DNA of 64,000 nucleotides from CBDFLA01 sp965248915 (GCA_965248915.1 OZ252216.1:1-64000), one strand, 5' to 3'; positions 18,002 to 27,688 are shown, counted from the stretch's first letter. The notes: generated by a model from the letters alone, not told the origin. A program made the numbers and translations.

Positions 18002-18528
18002 CAGATCAAATTGCCTTGTCCTGCGCACCCTTCGCTTTGGGCCGTGGTAAATCGAGCGCGGCTCCGCCGATCTCGGCCAACCGGCCATCCGCTACTTGGG
18101 ATGAGAAATTGCGCCTGACTGCGAGGCCAGCTGCATCAGGTTCAGAGACGCAGCGGACTTATCGCCAGTTTATCTGCGATAATGCGGATCGTAGCAAACG
18201 CATCGCGGCGCTCTTGTTGTCCGCGAGAGGCGCAGGCAAAGGCGCGTTGCGCCACCCCGAGACGGGCGCAAAGGCGATCCTAGAATGGCTGATGAGGAAG
18301 GACGAGGTTACGGTTTCTTGCTTCACCGATGGCACGATGTGGGTCGGACCTGATGTATCGACACGGGACTGCCAGGCCCTTGGCGAATTGGGAAACCTGA
18401 AAGGCGAGCGCTTCAGGGACATCGTCTATGCGCGGCAACACGCTCAGACCGTCCGCGGGTGTCAAAGCCTCGATTGCCCGAAGTTTCATCAGCAATTCGA
18501 CAAGCGCGTGCGGTGGTCCTGGCACTAA
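18002..18528 (+). other. Possible degraded coding region after the AAA_13 gene
   Basis: An open plus-strand frame overlaps the end of the ATPase gene and runs to 18528. Its second half has a coding-like composition (for example 'GAKAILEWLMRKDEVTV' and 'GELGNLKGERFRDIVYA') but there is no usable start after 18001 and no family is recognised. A minus-strand frame covering the same DNA seems less protein-like. It could be a gene remnant. Confidence 0.3.
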
Positions 18529-18626
18529 GTGTGTCACAGAACAGCGACGGTCTTTTGCACGACGGCATAGAGCGATATCAATATCCACGTGGATGGACCT
18601 TGCTCCTATTCTACGTCCTTTGAAGT

Positions 18627-20696
18627 TTAGAAGTGTGTGCAAGGGCGATCACCATTCCTATTTTCGATCTCGGCAAGCCAGAGCCGAACCCTCATCAAAT
18701 CTATTGGTTTTGGGTTGGTCGACAGTTGTGGCAGGAGTGGCGTATGTTTTCGTAATCCGCGATCACACATTGTCTGTGAATTCCTGGGCCCGGTTGTATT
18801 GCATGCGCACATTTCATTGGTGGTCGCGAAGGCCTGGGGAACAACGTTCAGAGTCGATGAGTTTGTGTTCTTGAACAGATCAACCACATCGGTGACTGCT
18901 GCCAATCTTCCAAAAATGTCGTCAATCGGCTCATCTGGTTCGGTGAAGAAATTCTCACGTATACCATAGAAGTAGCGACCTTTGGGGTAGGCTCTGGGTT
19001 TCTGAAATGTCTTTAGGCGATCCTTGTTGTGGATAAGATAGCCGTCTTCCTTCAATCGAATTGCGACTTCATCGATATCTTGATCACCACACAATTCCGC
19101 AAACTTTTCGGGATAGAGCATGAAAACGCGATTCCCCTTCTTGTCCGTCCGTCGAAATCCGCAATCGACCCGCTGGAACAGACGAGGGTTGGGGCTCATG
19201 TCCCAAGGCGCAAAGCGAGAAATCGCATTGGTCGAAAGAAAGGCTCTGATCTTATCGATTTGACCGCTGATCAAATCGGCAGGGTCTGAGACTTTTGCCA
19301 CGTCTCCGAGGAAGTTCGCTCGCCAGTGTGTGAAGATCTGTTGATAAGCCTTGAACACCCAAGCCTCATCCCAGGCAACTATCTTCCATCGGCTGGCGAG
19401 GACGCCAGCGGCAACTTGAAGCCCCAGAAAACGGGCGACCCGACGAACTTCCTTCGCGACATTGCGAGTAGTGACGCACTCGACAAATTCGTCGCACAAT
19501 TGCTGTGCTTCCGACGTGGCACCGGTGAGATCCGCACTTATTCGATATACGAATGATCTGAATGCATGACCGTAGTGCTTTCCCATAGCCAATTCGAATG
19601 CCTCGGCGATGTCCTCTTCGTCAACATGCCCATGAAGTTCTGGAAAGATCGAAAACGTTTCACCAATCGGGACGTTTAGCAGCCGTATGAGCTGCCCTTC
19701 TTTCATCTTGTGGTCCTTCTCCGCTGCTTTCTGCACTGTACCAATCTCCCCAGTGCTGATGAATGGTGCAGTCCACGTCTCATTCTTCCATTGTGAGTTC
19801 ATGGATCTAAACCTTAGCTTCGGTTTGCCGTTGGGCGCGAGATAGATGACATCAAGTAAGTGTTTGCTGTCGGCTAATGCAATCTCATCGACGACCACAA
19901 AGAGACCATTTAGCAGTTGGAAGCGCTGCTCGGTCCCATTGGTGGTTCCCCACCACTCGATAAATGCTGGTGATGACGTTTGCGGTGCGTCTATCGTTGA
20001 AATCGCGATGAGCCCTGTCGTCGTCTTGCCCCGCGTTGTCTTGCCATGCAAGTGGACGCCGAAGGCTGGTCGTCCCATCGCAGCATGAAGCGGGCCAGAG
20101 AGTGCAAGACAGATTGCGAGTGTGGGGATGGGGTTGCCTCTGCAAAGTCGCGAAACACCATCATGCCAACCCTTCGCGGTACCTCCAGTGGCAAAAGCCA
20201 GTTCAGACATGTTTGGATGGGTCACAAAATGGTGCGGGGCCGTCGATAGGATCTGGGAACCCAGCGCGAATGCCACCGCGTTGTGGTGTTCGTGAAAGCC
20301 TGGTTGCTCCACCAAAAGGGCGAATTGATTGGCCTCATGGCTCAGAATGTATTGCACTATCTTCTTGAAGTCGGAAGGATCTGGTGGAGTCAATCCTTCG
20401 TTGATGAGACGGTCTGTAACTTGGCGAAAGTTGTTCTTTGCGAGCTCAGAGTGTAGGAACGCGACGGTCTTGTATTCACGATTGGGCATTCGAAAACTGA
20501 CTGACGATCCCCATTGGCTCGTTTTCGCATCGCAGAATTTGTTTGTGACGATGATCGGATCGCACACGCGCTTTGCGGTTGGGCCATTCTTCGTTGTCTC
20601 GACATGATAGAGGCCGTCCTCTGGCAAGCAGGCAAGAGTTTCTGAGGTGGGGGTGGGGTGTGACTGCGGGGCCAATGCAGGATATGGGTGTGACAT
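18627..20696 (-). CDS. DUF927-family ATPase (mobile-element helicase-like)
   Basis: A 689-residue protein of the DUF927 group, often annotated as inactivated superfamily-II helicases of phages and integrative elements. The P-loop is 'HGKTTRGKTT' (residues 217-226), preceded by 'GPLHAAMGRP', and 'LFVVVDEI' supplies the Walker B acidic pair at 270-271. The first 200 residues carry the family's N-terminal extension. The ATG at 20696 has GAGG about 8 nt upstream. The protein is thought to serve replication or maintenance of the element. A second, divergent DUF927 protein lies at the other end of the element (52913-54907). Confidence 0.75.
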   Translation of the reverse strand: MSHPYPALAPQSHPTPTSETLACLPEDGLYHVETTKNGPTAKRVCDPIIVTNKFCDAKTSQWGSSVSFRMPNREYKTVAFLHSELAKNNFRQVTDRLINEGLTPPDPSDFKKIVQYILSHEANQFALLVEQPGFHEHHNAVAFALGSQILSTAPHHFVTHPNMSELAFATGGTAKGWHDGVSRLCRGNPIPTLAICLALSGPLHAAMGRPAFGVHLHGKTTRGKTTTGLIAISTIDAPQTSSPAFIEWWGTTNGTEQRFQLLNGLFVVVDEIALADSKHLLDVIYLAPNGKPKLRFRSMNSQWKNETWTAPFISTGEIGTVQKAAEKDHKMKEGQLIRLLNVPIGETFSIFPELHGHVDEEDIAEAFELAMGKHYGHAFRSFVYRISADLTGATSEAQQLCDEFVECVTTRNVAKEVRRVARFLGLQVAAGVLASRWKIVAWDEAWVFKAYQQIFTHWRANFLGDVAKVSDPADLISGQIDKIRAFLSTNAISRFAPWDMSPNPRLFQRVDCGFRRTDKKGNRVFMLYPEKFAELCGDQDIDEVAIRLKEDGYLIHNKDRLKTFQKPRAYPKGRYFYGIRENFFTEPDEPIDDIFGRLAAVTDVVDLFKNTNSSTLNVVPQAFATTNEMCACNTTGPRNSQTMCDRGLRKHTPLLPQLSTNPKPIDLMRVRLWLAEIENRNGDRPCTHF

Positions 20697-21098
20697 GTTT
20701 AACCTCGTTTGTTAGCGCCTGCTGAATGAGTTCGCTGGCGATCTGTCGAAAATATGGACCTCCTTAATTATAGTTGCATTGACTGTCGAGAGACGAGAAT
20801 TCGTCATGAATAGCCAAGAGTTTTTTTGAATTACATTTTGTAAACAAATCCGTAAGCGGATGAAGTAGGTGGGTAGTGTAGAGAGCGGATGTTTGAACGG
20901 TGCGTTTCGGAACGGATCGAAGTCAGTTGTTTTTCCTTTGCCGCAAATAGCGGTTGCATAACGCGCTGCGGGCGGTAGACACGGCGCACCAGCAAGGGTA
21001 ATGTGGTGATTGGGTAATCGGTACACTAAGCGGGGTGGGGCCGGATAACGCGGGGATGGGTGTGTTGCGTACCACGTGGATTGCGGTCCCTTGGGATC
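20697..21098. other. Intergenic region between divergent genes
   Basis: Roughly 400 bp without a supported gene. It should contain the promoter of the DUF927 gene. A short inverted repeat (ATCCG/CGGAT) lies at about 20848-20861. Small frames on the minus strand lack ribosome-binding sites. Confidence 0.4.
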
Positions 21099-22169
21099 AT
21101 GGCAAAGTCCAATAAGTCAAACATCAACTGGAGGTCGGTTGTCAGCCGCGCACTCTTCCTGAGCGCGACTCTTATGATCTTGTCTTCTTCGGTAATAGTG
21201 TTTTCGTCCGGGCCGCGGTGGCCCGGAACGTGTGCCGCGTCTGAGGCATGCGACGCGACCCCCTGCGGGAATGGATGCGTCGAGCGAAGTGACGTGTGCC
21301 ATGTCGGGCAAGGGACGCATTGTTCCAGATCATGGGCTGCATACCGGCAGGCGCTCTCCGATTGGTGGGCCGATCACAGAACGAAGATCTCCAAGCAAAT
21401 CGTGTTCTTTTTTGCATTTGCAGGTGCACTGGTGTACGGGCCTGTCCGCGCAATTGGCATCTATAGAACGGTTGACCGTGTAAGTTCATCAGACGACATT
21501 GCGGGGCTGATCCTTGACCATATGCGTCGGCCCAGGCGGAGGGATCTCCGTAAGCTCTCCGATTTAAAGCGGCGAAACGCTGTCAAGAAGATCAAAGACA
21601 AGTCCGTAGAATACGTTCGCTCGTTTCAACGCGGTTGGACCTTCCTTCTTGGGATCTGGGGTCGTCTTTTTGGTTTCGGTGTCGTCATACCGACAATCGT
21701 GGCATTCGGGCTCGTCTTTTCGTACGAGTATGCATTCGGGGTCGCAGCACCGTTGATTTCTGGTGTAGGCGAAATAGATGCCGGCGCACGGGTACTGTTT
21801 GTCTTCGACCAGATGATGCGCGGGTTTTTCTTCGACATCGTGGAGACCCTCGACCTTTCATGGTCACGGGTCGAACTCGATCATGCGTTCGATCCCTTGA
21901 CGATCTCAATCCTGGGATATCGGATAGCGCTGTCCACGTTTGGGCCGATTACCGTACTGTTCGGCTTCAGCATTGCGCGTGCTCTGAGGATCAAAAGGCG
22001 GGCGCTGGCGCTGCCAACGCAGATCGCAAAGGATCATTTGATGAAGCACATCAGGAAAACACACGGAATTACGGCGGCAGAAATCGGTGAAATCGAAAGT
22101 GCGATCGCGAAGTTTGAGATGGGTGAAGAAAGACGGACGGTGGTGAGCAGCTCTATTCAATTGGCCTGA
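21099..22169 (+). CDS. Multi-pass membrane protein, unknown
   Basis: A 356-residue protein starting at ATG 21099 (a longer frame from 21060 has no better site). It has a membrane segment near residues 16-37, a Cys-rich stretch of about 35 residues with six Cys, a second segment near 97-117, a charged basic region, and two or three more hydrophobic segments from about 185 to 300. The Cys-rich loop would face the oxidising side of the membrane and could be disulfide-bonded. No family is recognised. It is followed on the same strand by a second membrane protein after 35 bp, so they are likely co-transcribed. Confidence 0.55.
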   Translation: MAKSNKSNINWRSVVSRALFLSATLMILSSSVIVFSSGPRWPGTCAASEACDATPCGNGCVERSDVCHVGQGTHCSRSWAAYRQALSDWWADHRTKISKQIVFFFAFAGALVYGPVRAIGIYRTVDRVSSSDDIAGLILDHMRRPRRRDLRKLSDLKRRNAVKKIKDKSVEYVRSFQRGWTFLLGIWGRLFGFGVVIPTIVAFGLVFSYEYAFGVAAPLISGVGEIDAGARVLFVFDQMMRGFFFDIVETLDLSWSRVELDHAFDPLTISILGYRIALSTFGPITVLFGFSIARALRIKRRALALPTQIAKDHLMKHIRKTHGITAAEIGEIESAIAKFEMGEERRTVVSSSIQLA

Positions 22170-22204
22170 ACCGGAATTGAACCTAGAAGGCGGGAGTAAA
22201 TGAC

Positions 22205-22924
22205 TTGAATCGCACAAAAACAAGAAAGCGCGACAGGGATGTTCTCAACGAGTTCAAACCTGAGACGACCGTAAGTCACACAATCAATAAGTCGCAAATA
22301 GGGCTCAACTTTGAAGGTGGCTGGCGGGATCGAGAGTCCGTTCAAGGTCACTATGTCTTGAAGGACTTCCAGGTTGCGAGGTCCGACCTCCCCGAAAGCG
22401 GCGGAACACCTGGCAGCGGTATCTTGTGGACGTTGTCGATGTTGGCCTTACTTGCAATGTCAGTCATCGTCGGGGTCAGTGTCGAGAGTTCGACATTCGG
22501 ATACTCCGCAATGTACGGGTACCCCACAAGCGTGACCGTGCCGACTTCAACAAGCATTGCAATAATCATCGCGTCAGGCATCCGATACTACCTGTTGGCA
22601 CGCTCTGTCCGGAATACGGTTTCTGGACCAATGCAATCGACGAAGTATGTCATCCCGACGTGGAGCACGTTCCGGTTCGGTTTTGGTAACGAAGGCATTT
22701 CGTTCGAAGGAACCGGCATGTTGCAAGCGGTAGAATGGACGAACATGGTTCACTTTACCGTTGGAGATGGAGCCGAATCCCTGGAAATCCTAATCCGTGA
22801 TCATGATGGTGCGGCCTTTCTAGTTCTCCCTCGCCGGTTCTTCTCCGATCGGGCAGATGTTGGATGGCAGGGCCTGCTAGACTTGCTCGAGAAAGAACAA
22901 GGACTCGAGCGGCACGGCGATTGA
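22205..22924 (+). CDS. YcxB-like membrane protein
   Basis: A 239-residue product. The start is TTG 22205, since an upstream ATG stops after two codons and GGGAG lies 9 nt before the TTG. Two adjacent membrane segments lie about residues 72-92 and 111-128. The C-terminal domain reads 'FGNEGISFEG', then 'VEWTNMVHF', then 'VLPRRFF', the pattern of the YcxB-like domain, which sits on the cytoplasmic side. The function of YcxB domains is not established. It probably forms one transcript with the preceding membrane protein. Confidence 0.6.
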   Translation: MNRTKTRKRDRDVLNEFKPETTVSHTINKSQIGLNFEGGWRDRESVQGHYVLKDFQVARSDLPESGGTPGSGILWTLSMLALLAMSVIVGVSVESSTFGYSAMYGYPTSVTVPTSTSIAIIIASGIRYYLLARSVRNTVSGPMQSTKYVIPTWSTFRFGFGNEGISFEGTGMLQAVEWTNMVHFTVGDGAESLEILIRDHDGAAFLVLPRRFFSDRADVGWQGLLDLLEKEQGLERHGD

Positions 22925-23046
22925 ATGGTCATTCCGGTTCAGCACGCCTAGAATAAAAGTCATTTCCTGCACTTCTGTCCTTGACGGTCGTTCTGGTAAA
23001 CCGGTCTAGATTTGGTCTTCCAAGAGTTGATTTCAGGAGCGATGGA

Positions 23047-23250
23047 TTGCGCAAGGTAACAGATAGAGAAGTCTGGACCGCAGCGAACCAGGTCATCGAT
23101 CAATACGATGATGATGCAGAAATCCACGCCGCGATGATGTCAGACAAGTTCCCCAGGGAAGGTGATACCATCGGGCACCTCACGTGGTCACGCATACTCA
23201 AGGCGATCATTGAACTCAAGTCGAAAGAGGTAGTCGGACCTACCAATTGA
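23047..23250 (+). CDS. Small conserved hypothetical protein (67 residues)
   Basis: The start is TTG 23047 with AGGAG 8 nt upstream; a frame opening earlier at 22981 lacks one. The body, 'VWTAANQVIDQYDDDAEIHA' followed by 'TWSRILKAIIELKS', matches a short helical protein I recognise as widespread and uncharacterised in alphaproteobacteria (a 'nearly always next to other small genes' type). No function is known. Confidence 0.6.
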   Translation: MRKVTDREVWTAANQVIDQYDDDAEIHAAMMSDKFPREGDTIGHLTWSRILKAIIELKSKEVVGPTN

Positions 23251-23359
23251 CCGAGCATTCCCGAACACCAAAGTATCGAAGGCGACATCCGATGAAACGG
23301 ACAAGACAAGTTCGAGTTTCATATAGCGTTGTGTCAACGATCGATATGCCTATGGCGCG

Positions 23360-23569
23360 CTATCCAAACCATCTCAAGACATTGTTGCCAATTTGATCAC
23401 CTACGCTTGCGGTGAGCGCCACAATCTCAGTGGGTCCAAACAACCAATCCACCACAAAGTCACCTGCAACAAGTCCAACGACCAATACGCCAATGTGTGA
23501 CAATATCAGCCGGGTAAGTGGAGCTGTTACCGTTGTGCGTCCTCTGAACCCGCCACTATTCATGGTCAT
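23360..23569 (-). CDS. Small single-pass membrane protein
   Basis: A 69-residue product with one strong hydrophobic segment ('LILSHIGVLVVGLVAGDFVVDWLF' region, residues 21-44). Its ATG at 23569 is preceded by GGGAGAG at a suitable distance. No family is recognised. Small membrane proteins of this size near regulators can be toxins or membrane modulators, but nothing here proves that. Confidence 0.45.
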   Translation of the reverse strand: MTMNSGGFRGRTTVTAPLTRLILSHIGVLVVGLVAGDFVVDWLFGPTEIVALTASVGDQIGNNVLRWFG

Positions 23570-23639
23570 CGCTCTCTCCCTATCTTTCTCTCGCTGTAAG
23601 AGAGTGTTTTCTTTTGAGAATATTCATATACCAGTATAT

Positions 23640-23680
23640 TAAATATCGATCAAGAGAAAAAATACGAGAATCGATATTTA
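23640..23680. promoter_or_regulatory. Perfect 11-bp inverted repeat
   Basis: TAAATATCGAT (23640-23650) and ATCGATATTTA (23670-23680) are exact reverse complements separated by 19 bp. The site lies between the small membrane-protein gene and the HTH gene that reads toward it. It could be an operator or a stem-loop. Beyond it, 23681-23924 shows no supported gene. Confidence 0.5.
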
Positions 23681-23924
23681 GTTGCGACAGGAAATCTGGT
23701 ATCTCAGTTGAGATTGCAGTTCTCAGTGTGCGGCACGTAGAATCTTTAGGCCAGTCCAACCCCGCAATTGGTCGACCGAAACTAGCCGCTACCTGGCCTG
23801 CATTGAGGAGCCATGCCGCGGATTATTGGTAGGGTTTATGGTTTGAGGTTCGAAGCAGCGAAATCGAAGCTCGTGAGAGCCTTGCACGCGAAGATCTACT
23901 TGGATTCGGAGAACTACTTGATAG

Positions 23925-24398
23925 TCACCGTTTTGGGCGTTTTGTCGAACTCGTCCGTGTGGAGGGCCCTTTGGGCTTCTTTGACTTTGCGCACTTTTTG
24001 GATTCGGGAAATTCGGTTTCGAGGTTTCGCAGCTTTTGCTTTGCAAGCCCAATAATGACATCGATGACGGACTGACGTGCGAATATCGGCGGGCCCTTCT
24101 GACCCTTTTTTAGGTGGGCCCACCGGCTGATGGTTCCCTTAGTAACGCGTAAAGCGTCCGCCAAGTCTTCACCGGTAATGCCATGTCGAGCACATTTTCG
24201 CACAATATAAGAAAACCCCAGGGTGTCCTGGGGGTCATAAAGGGCGAGGCCAACTATGAACTCTTTGAGCGCATAGATGTCCCGATCGACAAAGTAAGTC
24301 AGGCCTGTCGTATTGTTTTTCGGTAAATCTCTTCGAACGTCTTTGACCATATCTTCGTCGACGTGTCTTTCGGCGGCTCTGGCAAGTGTGTCATTCAT
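23925..24398 (-). CDS. HTH DNA-binding protein
   Basis: A 157-residue protein. The central part 'GITGEDLADALRVTKGTISR' with the following Trp is a helix-turn-helix of the Cro/C1 or phage-regulator type. The C-terminus is Lys/Ser-rich and basic ('SKKCAKSKKPKG'), suited to DNA contact. The N-terminal 70 residues are not recognised. The ATG is at 24398. Regulation of nearby genes through the inverted repeat at 23640-23680 is possible but not shown. Confidence 0.65.
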   Translation of the reverse strand: MNDTLARAAERHVDEDMVKDVRRDLPKNNTTGLTYFVDRDIYALKEFIVGLALYDPQDTLGFSYIVRKCARHGITGEDLADALRVTKGTISRWAHLKKGQKGPPIFARQSVIDVIIGLAKQKLRNLETEFPESKKCAKSKKPKGPSTRTSSTKRPKR

Positions 24399-24593
24399 TT
24401 CCGATACCTATCCGGCCCCCTTTTTTGGTCACAAGCAACTCGCAAGCACGCGCAGGCCACAAGGACCGAAGCATAGAGCCGGAGTTTATCGTAGTCAGTG
24501 CGAGAACGTATCGATAAGTCCTTGAAACTTTGTTTCTGAATCGACAATTCTCACTAAGATGATTCGATTACGATATTAGGCGAGAAAGTCTTC

Positions 24594-24622
24594 TTGTCAA
24601 CGAAATTTATGTCTGTTAAACT
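24594..24622 (+). promoter_or_regulatory. Candidate sigma-70 type promoter
   Basis: TTGTCA (24594-24599), 17-bp spacer, TAAACT (24617-24622), in an AT-rich stretch about 120 bp upstream of the gene at 24744. Spacing and hexamers fit; no other feature is visible in 24399-24743. Confidence 0.4.
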
Positions 24623-24743
24623 AAATCATCAAGTAATAAATGCGATAAATGACATTGTAGCAGAGTAATTTTCTTGGGAAGGCCAGCGCGTATTGGTTGG
24701 TTGACCGCGGGGGGCAAATGGCAAGAATTCTAAAGGAGGGATC

Positions 24744-25493
24744 GTGCCAGAGGCCTTTGAAATGCCACTCGACAACCACAGGTCAGGACCTCAACGTTAT
24801 GTGACATTCACGCATCGACGTTGTGTCACGTCTATTGTTGCGTTGAAGCAATGTACTCCAATCGAAATTTCTCGCCTCAATTTCGTCGGTCATGCTGTCG
24901 ACGTTGTTGACAGATCGATCCAGGAAGTCAGCAGGCCAGTCATCACAGGTTGGTTGGCGGACATGGGGAACTTCTTCGAATTGGGCGGAGGTGCGGTGGT
25001 TGAGGACACTCAAGGATATGGGTTGTGGCCTCAATCCATATTTACTCGGCTCTTGCATCTAGATTGCATTGGATATTCAAAGTCCGGTGTTCCGACCTTC
25101 ACGATAATTCACGAAGGGAAAGACGTCACCATACAAAAACTGACAGGTGATGAGCGCGGCTGGAGCAAAGACAGTGAATTGACGAAATGTGACGAATTTG
25201 TAAAAAGCTCTCTGACCTACAAGATTTTTGCAGGCGAGAGACTTGGGCGAGAAGCAATCGATCCGTCTGAGTTTGTTGTCCTGAGGTTCAATTGGGAGTA
25301 TTGGCCCGCCATCATCGACCAGCAAAAGCGCGTTTACGACAACGGCCTGGTGTTGCCCGTGAATACCGGAGGAGTTGAACGGTATTATCCGGAGATCGTC
25401 GAACCGCTCCTTGGAACCAATGGGACATTGGAGGAATTGCGAAAATTGGCATTAGCTGATGATCAGCGGCTTGTCGGACTTGAGTGTTCTTGA
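24744..25493 (+). CDS. Unknown protein with strong ribosome-binding site
   Basis: A 249-residue product starting at GTG 24744 with AAAGGAGGG about 4-5 nt upstream, one of the best Shine-Dalgarno sites in the window. No signal peptide or membrane segment is visible. The sequence mixes aromatic-rich beta-like segments ('LRFNWEYWPAIIDQQ') with a C-terminal helix. No family is recognised. It stands alone with its own likely promoter, which suggests a self-contained cargo gene. Confidence 0.6.
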   Translation: MPEAFEMPLDNHRSGPQRYVTFTHRRCVTSIVALKQCTPIEISRLNFVGHAVDVVDRSIQEVSRPVITGWLADMGNFFELGGGAVVEDTQGYGLWPQSIFTRLLHLDCIGYSKSGVPTFTIIHEGKDVTIQKLTGDERGWSKDSELTKCDEFVKSSLTYKIFAGERLGREAIDPSEFVVLRFNWEYWPAIIDQQKRVYDNGLVLPVNTGGVERYYPEIVEPLLGTNGTLEELRKLALADDQRLVGLECS

Positions 25494-25835
25494 GTCGAGC
25501 CGGCATTTCTGGATCGATCTGGGGTACACTGTTGGAAGGCGTTGGTGTCGTAGTCCTCAATTGAGGTTAGGTGAGCATTGACCTAAGCCCTTCGAAATTT
25601 TCAACGCCCAATTCGGTAGCGTCGAATGCGGACCTAGTGCAAATCCGTGGTGTATCGCCGTCTAGACAGAGAAGTCATGCCACAATGGTCCAGAGAGAGT
25701 GTCAATTTCCGTTTGGGCCGATCCGAGAGTCTCATTCGAGCAATGCTGATCGATTAAACAAAGCAGGACAGCCTTGCATTTGGATGTTCATCCACCGATG
25801 ACCAGGGCGACGCACGTAGCGCTGCAGACGGGCGT
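25494..25835. other. Intergenic region with a short inverted repeat
   Basis: No supported gene. TTAGGT (25567-25572) and ACCTAA (25581-25586) form a 6-bp inverted repeat with an 8-bp spacer. Open frames here are antisense or lack start signals. Confidence 0.3.
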
Positions 25836-26324
25836 TCATTCCCCTGGAACCGGGATCGGCCCGATGAAGTCGAAAGCTTCCCAGTTCTTAGGCGTATTTA
25901 TCTGTTTCGTGACGTACACGGTCAGGCCCTCGATGCGGTCGATGGGATCGGTGGCCGCTGTCCCATAAGGCCAGATCGCGGTCCATGAAAGTTCGACCAA
26001 TCTAGCCAGCTCCGTCGGGTCATGGGGGCACCGGACCTTGAGGAGCAAGTGCGCATGGATGTTGGTCGAGATGTTCTCGGCTGTGTAGGCGGCGAAGATG
26101 CCGTGTTCTTGCTTCTTCTTCAGCCATTTCGGACCGAGCAGGACGCGGTCGACACGCGCTTCCCAATCCCGGAGCGATTTCCGCATTGTATTGATACGGC
26201 GGTCGATCCTAGCCAGGTCATCGGTGACGTCGTCGAGGTTGGTGGTCAAAGTGACAAAGTAGTCGTAGTCGAGCGAAGCCAGAAACCGCGCCATCGTGCT
26301 TCTAAGGTCGGGTGCGGCCATCAT
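25836..26324 (-). CDS. Small HUH-endonuclease-like (Rep-like) protein
   Basis: A 162-residue protein. 'YFVTLTTNLDD' gives a first beta strand, 'NIHAHLLLKV' an HUH motif (His-Ala-His in a hydrophobic strand) and 'GLTVYVTKQ' a Tyr followed by Lys four residues later, the order seen in rolling-circle Rep proteins and relaxases. The size is small, so it may be a minimal nuclease domain. The ATG 26324 has GGAGA about 4 nt upstream. It lies downstream of a second, larger HUH protein on the same strand. DNA nicking at an origin is inferred from the motif only. Confidence 0.6.
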   Translation of the reverse strand: MMAAPDLRSTMARFLASLDYDYFVTLTTNLDDVTDDLARIDRRINTMRKSLRDWEARVDRVLLGPKWLKKKQEHGIFAAYTAENISTNIHAHLLLKVRCPHDPTELARLVELSWTAIWPYGTAATDPIDRIEGLTVYVTKQINTPKNWEAFDFIGPIPVPGE

Positions 26325-26518
26325 TCGTTCTCCGTGCCTGGTGACGGAGATATTTATGGTTTCGGCTGGAGCGATGGCGCAACAGGCTCAGTTTTGTGAC
26401 CACACATTGGGTGGCGAGAGGCGACACGAGAGATTGCGGAACCGAGGATCGGCATGCGTCTCAATCTAAGAGAAAGGTCATGGTCTCATGATCGCGCTTG
26501 ACCGTTCTGAGCCCTTTC

Positions 26519-27463
26519 TCAGGCAGCGCAACGGCTTTCAACGAGGCGAACTTCATCCGTTTCGGACGCCTTGTCCGCACGTCGTGCCTGAAGCGCTCCT
26601 CCGGTCCACTCAAAACCGAAGAAGCGATTGCCGATGCGATCATAAGCGAGCGCGACCTGACGCGCGTTCTCCGGGGGCACGTCACCGACATGTCCCTTGA
26701 CGCAATAGGAGGCGCATCGTGCGACGGCGGTGTTCTTCTCTTGAGTTGCCCGGAGCGGCATGAGTTTGACCTGGCCGGGCAGGGGGAAGGCCTGGCGGAG
26801 CACATGGCGGAGCTCGTCAAGCGTGGCACGTCTGGCATCAATATCCGCTGCGATCAAGAAATGGCAATGGGTATGGACGAGATAGAAGCCATTCGGCGGC
26901 ATGAGGACGTGTTGGAGGTCAAGGGAGCCGGCGGAGAATTGGGCCGTATTGGACTTCTCGCGGCTTACGGGCTTAGACTCAAACTCGAAAGCACCATTAA
27001 GAACGAAACCTTCGAAAGAGGGTGGCTTGAATGTGTGTCGGAGCTTCCTCTTCAGGTGCGTGAGAGCGGATCTCATTGCGAGGCAAGCAGCATCAGGATC
27101 AGGGGCCTTGCCTCCGGTGAAAATGTCATGGACGCCAAGATGGCGCGGCAGACGAAGAAGGTCCTTGTGGGCCTCGAAAACGATGGTGGCGAACCCGATG
27201 TGCTCTTTTGGGATGGACCGGAAGGCGTCGATGGCCCGGTTCGACTTGGTCTTGGCGCGGTGTTTGGCACAATCGGGACAATAGATGTGTCCGCATCGGA
27301 AGGGGTGGCGTCTCGCGTCGACCAATGTACCGCAAGCCATCATCTCGTCAGCGATTCTGGCGGTGTCAGGAGAGCCTGAGAGGTGATCGATGGCGATGGC
27401 GCGGTGGGCATAAGCGTTTCCCGACATCTTATAGCGTCGAAGGAAGCGTTTGCTTGCGGTCAT
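26519..27463 (-). CDS. Rep-like HUH endonuclease with zinc-finger segment
   Basis: A 314-residue protein from ATG 27463 (GGAGA 6-7 nt upstream); a longer frame to 27619 lacks support. Near the N-terminus is 'CGHIYCPDC', a zinc-binding knuckle, then 'IGFATIVF' (motif I-like strand), 'HTHCHFLIAAD' (HUH motif) and 'CASYCVKGHV' (Tyr/Lys motif III). This is the layout of rolling-circle replication initiators of the PF01446-like group. A plus-strand open frame of 293 codons opposite it is its antisense shadow. It suggests an integrated rolling-circle replicon. Confidence 0.65.
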   Translation of the reverse strand: MTASKRFLRRYKMSGNAYAHRAIAIDHLSGSPDTARIADEMMACGTLVDARRHPFRCGHIYCPDCAKHRAKTKSNRAIDAFRSIPKEHIGFATIVFEAHKDLLRLPRHLGVHDIFTGGKAPDPDAACLAMRSALTHLKRKLRHTFKPPSFEGFVLNGAFEFESKPVSREKSNTAQFSAGSLDLQHVLMPPNGFYLVHTHCHFLIAADIDARRATLDELRHVLRQAFPLPGQVKLMPLRATQEKNTAVARCASYCVKGHVGDVPPENARQVALAYDRIGNRFFGFEWTGGALQARRADKASETDEVRLVESRCAA

Positions 27464-27669
27464 GGGCAGTTCTCCGATGTGGCTTGCGACTCTCAAACAA
27501 TGTCGCGATGCGATTGTAAAACGGTTCGAAATGTAAATCCGGCAGGCGCAATTCCGGTACCTACAATTATAGTTGCCTCGCGCGTTGATGACGGTGTTTT
27601 CCGTTTTTTTGTGCGTCACCGCCGGTGTTCCAGGAAGCTAACGAAGGGATTTGAATTGATCTCAGATTC

Positions 27670-27688
27670 CCGAACAATTCTTGTCCGG
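27670..27688. promoter_or_regulatory. Imperfect hairpin between divergent genes
   Basis: CCGAACAA (27670-27677) and TTGTCCGG (27681-27688) pair with one mismatch around a 3-nt loop. It lies upstream of the Rep-like gene. In rolling-circle replicons a hairpin exposes the nick site; an operator or chance repeat is equally possible. Confidence 0.25.

Noticed and set aside
18280..18642. Minus-strand frame following the DUF927 gene
   Set aside because: No family resemblance, TTG start, and overlap with a plus-strand frame of better composition; at best this is a degraded region.
26498..27379. Long plus-strand open frame (293 codons)
   Set aside because: It is antisense to the Rep-like gene, which carries zinc, HUH and Tyr motifs in order.
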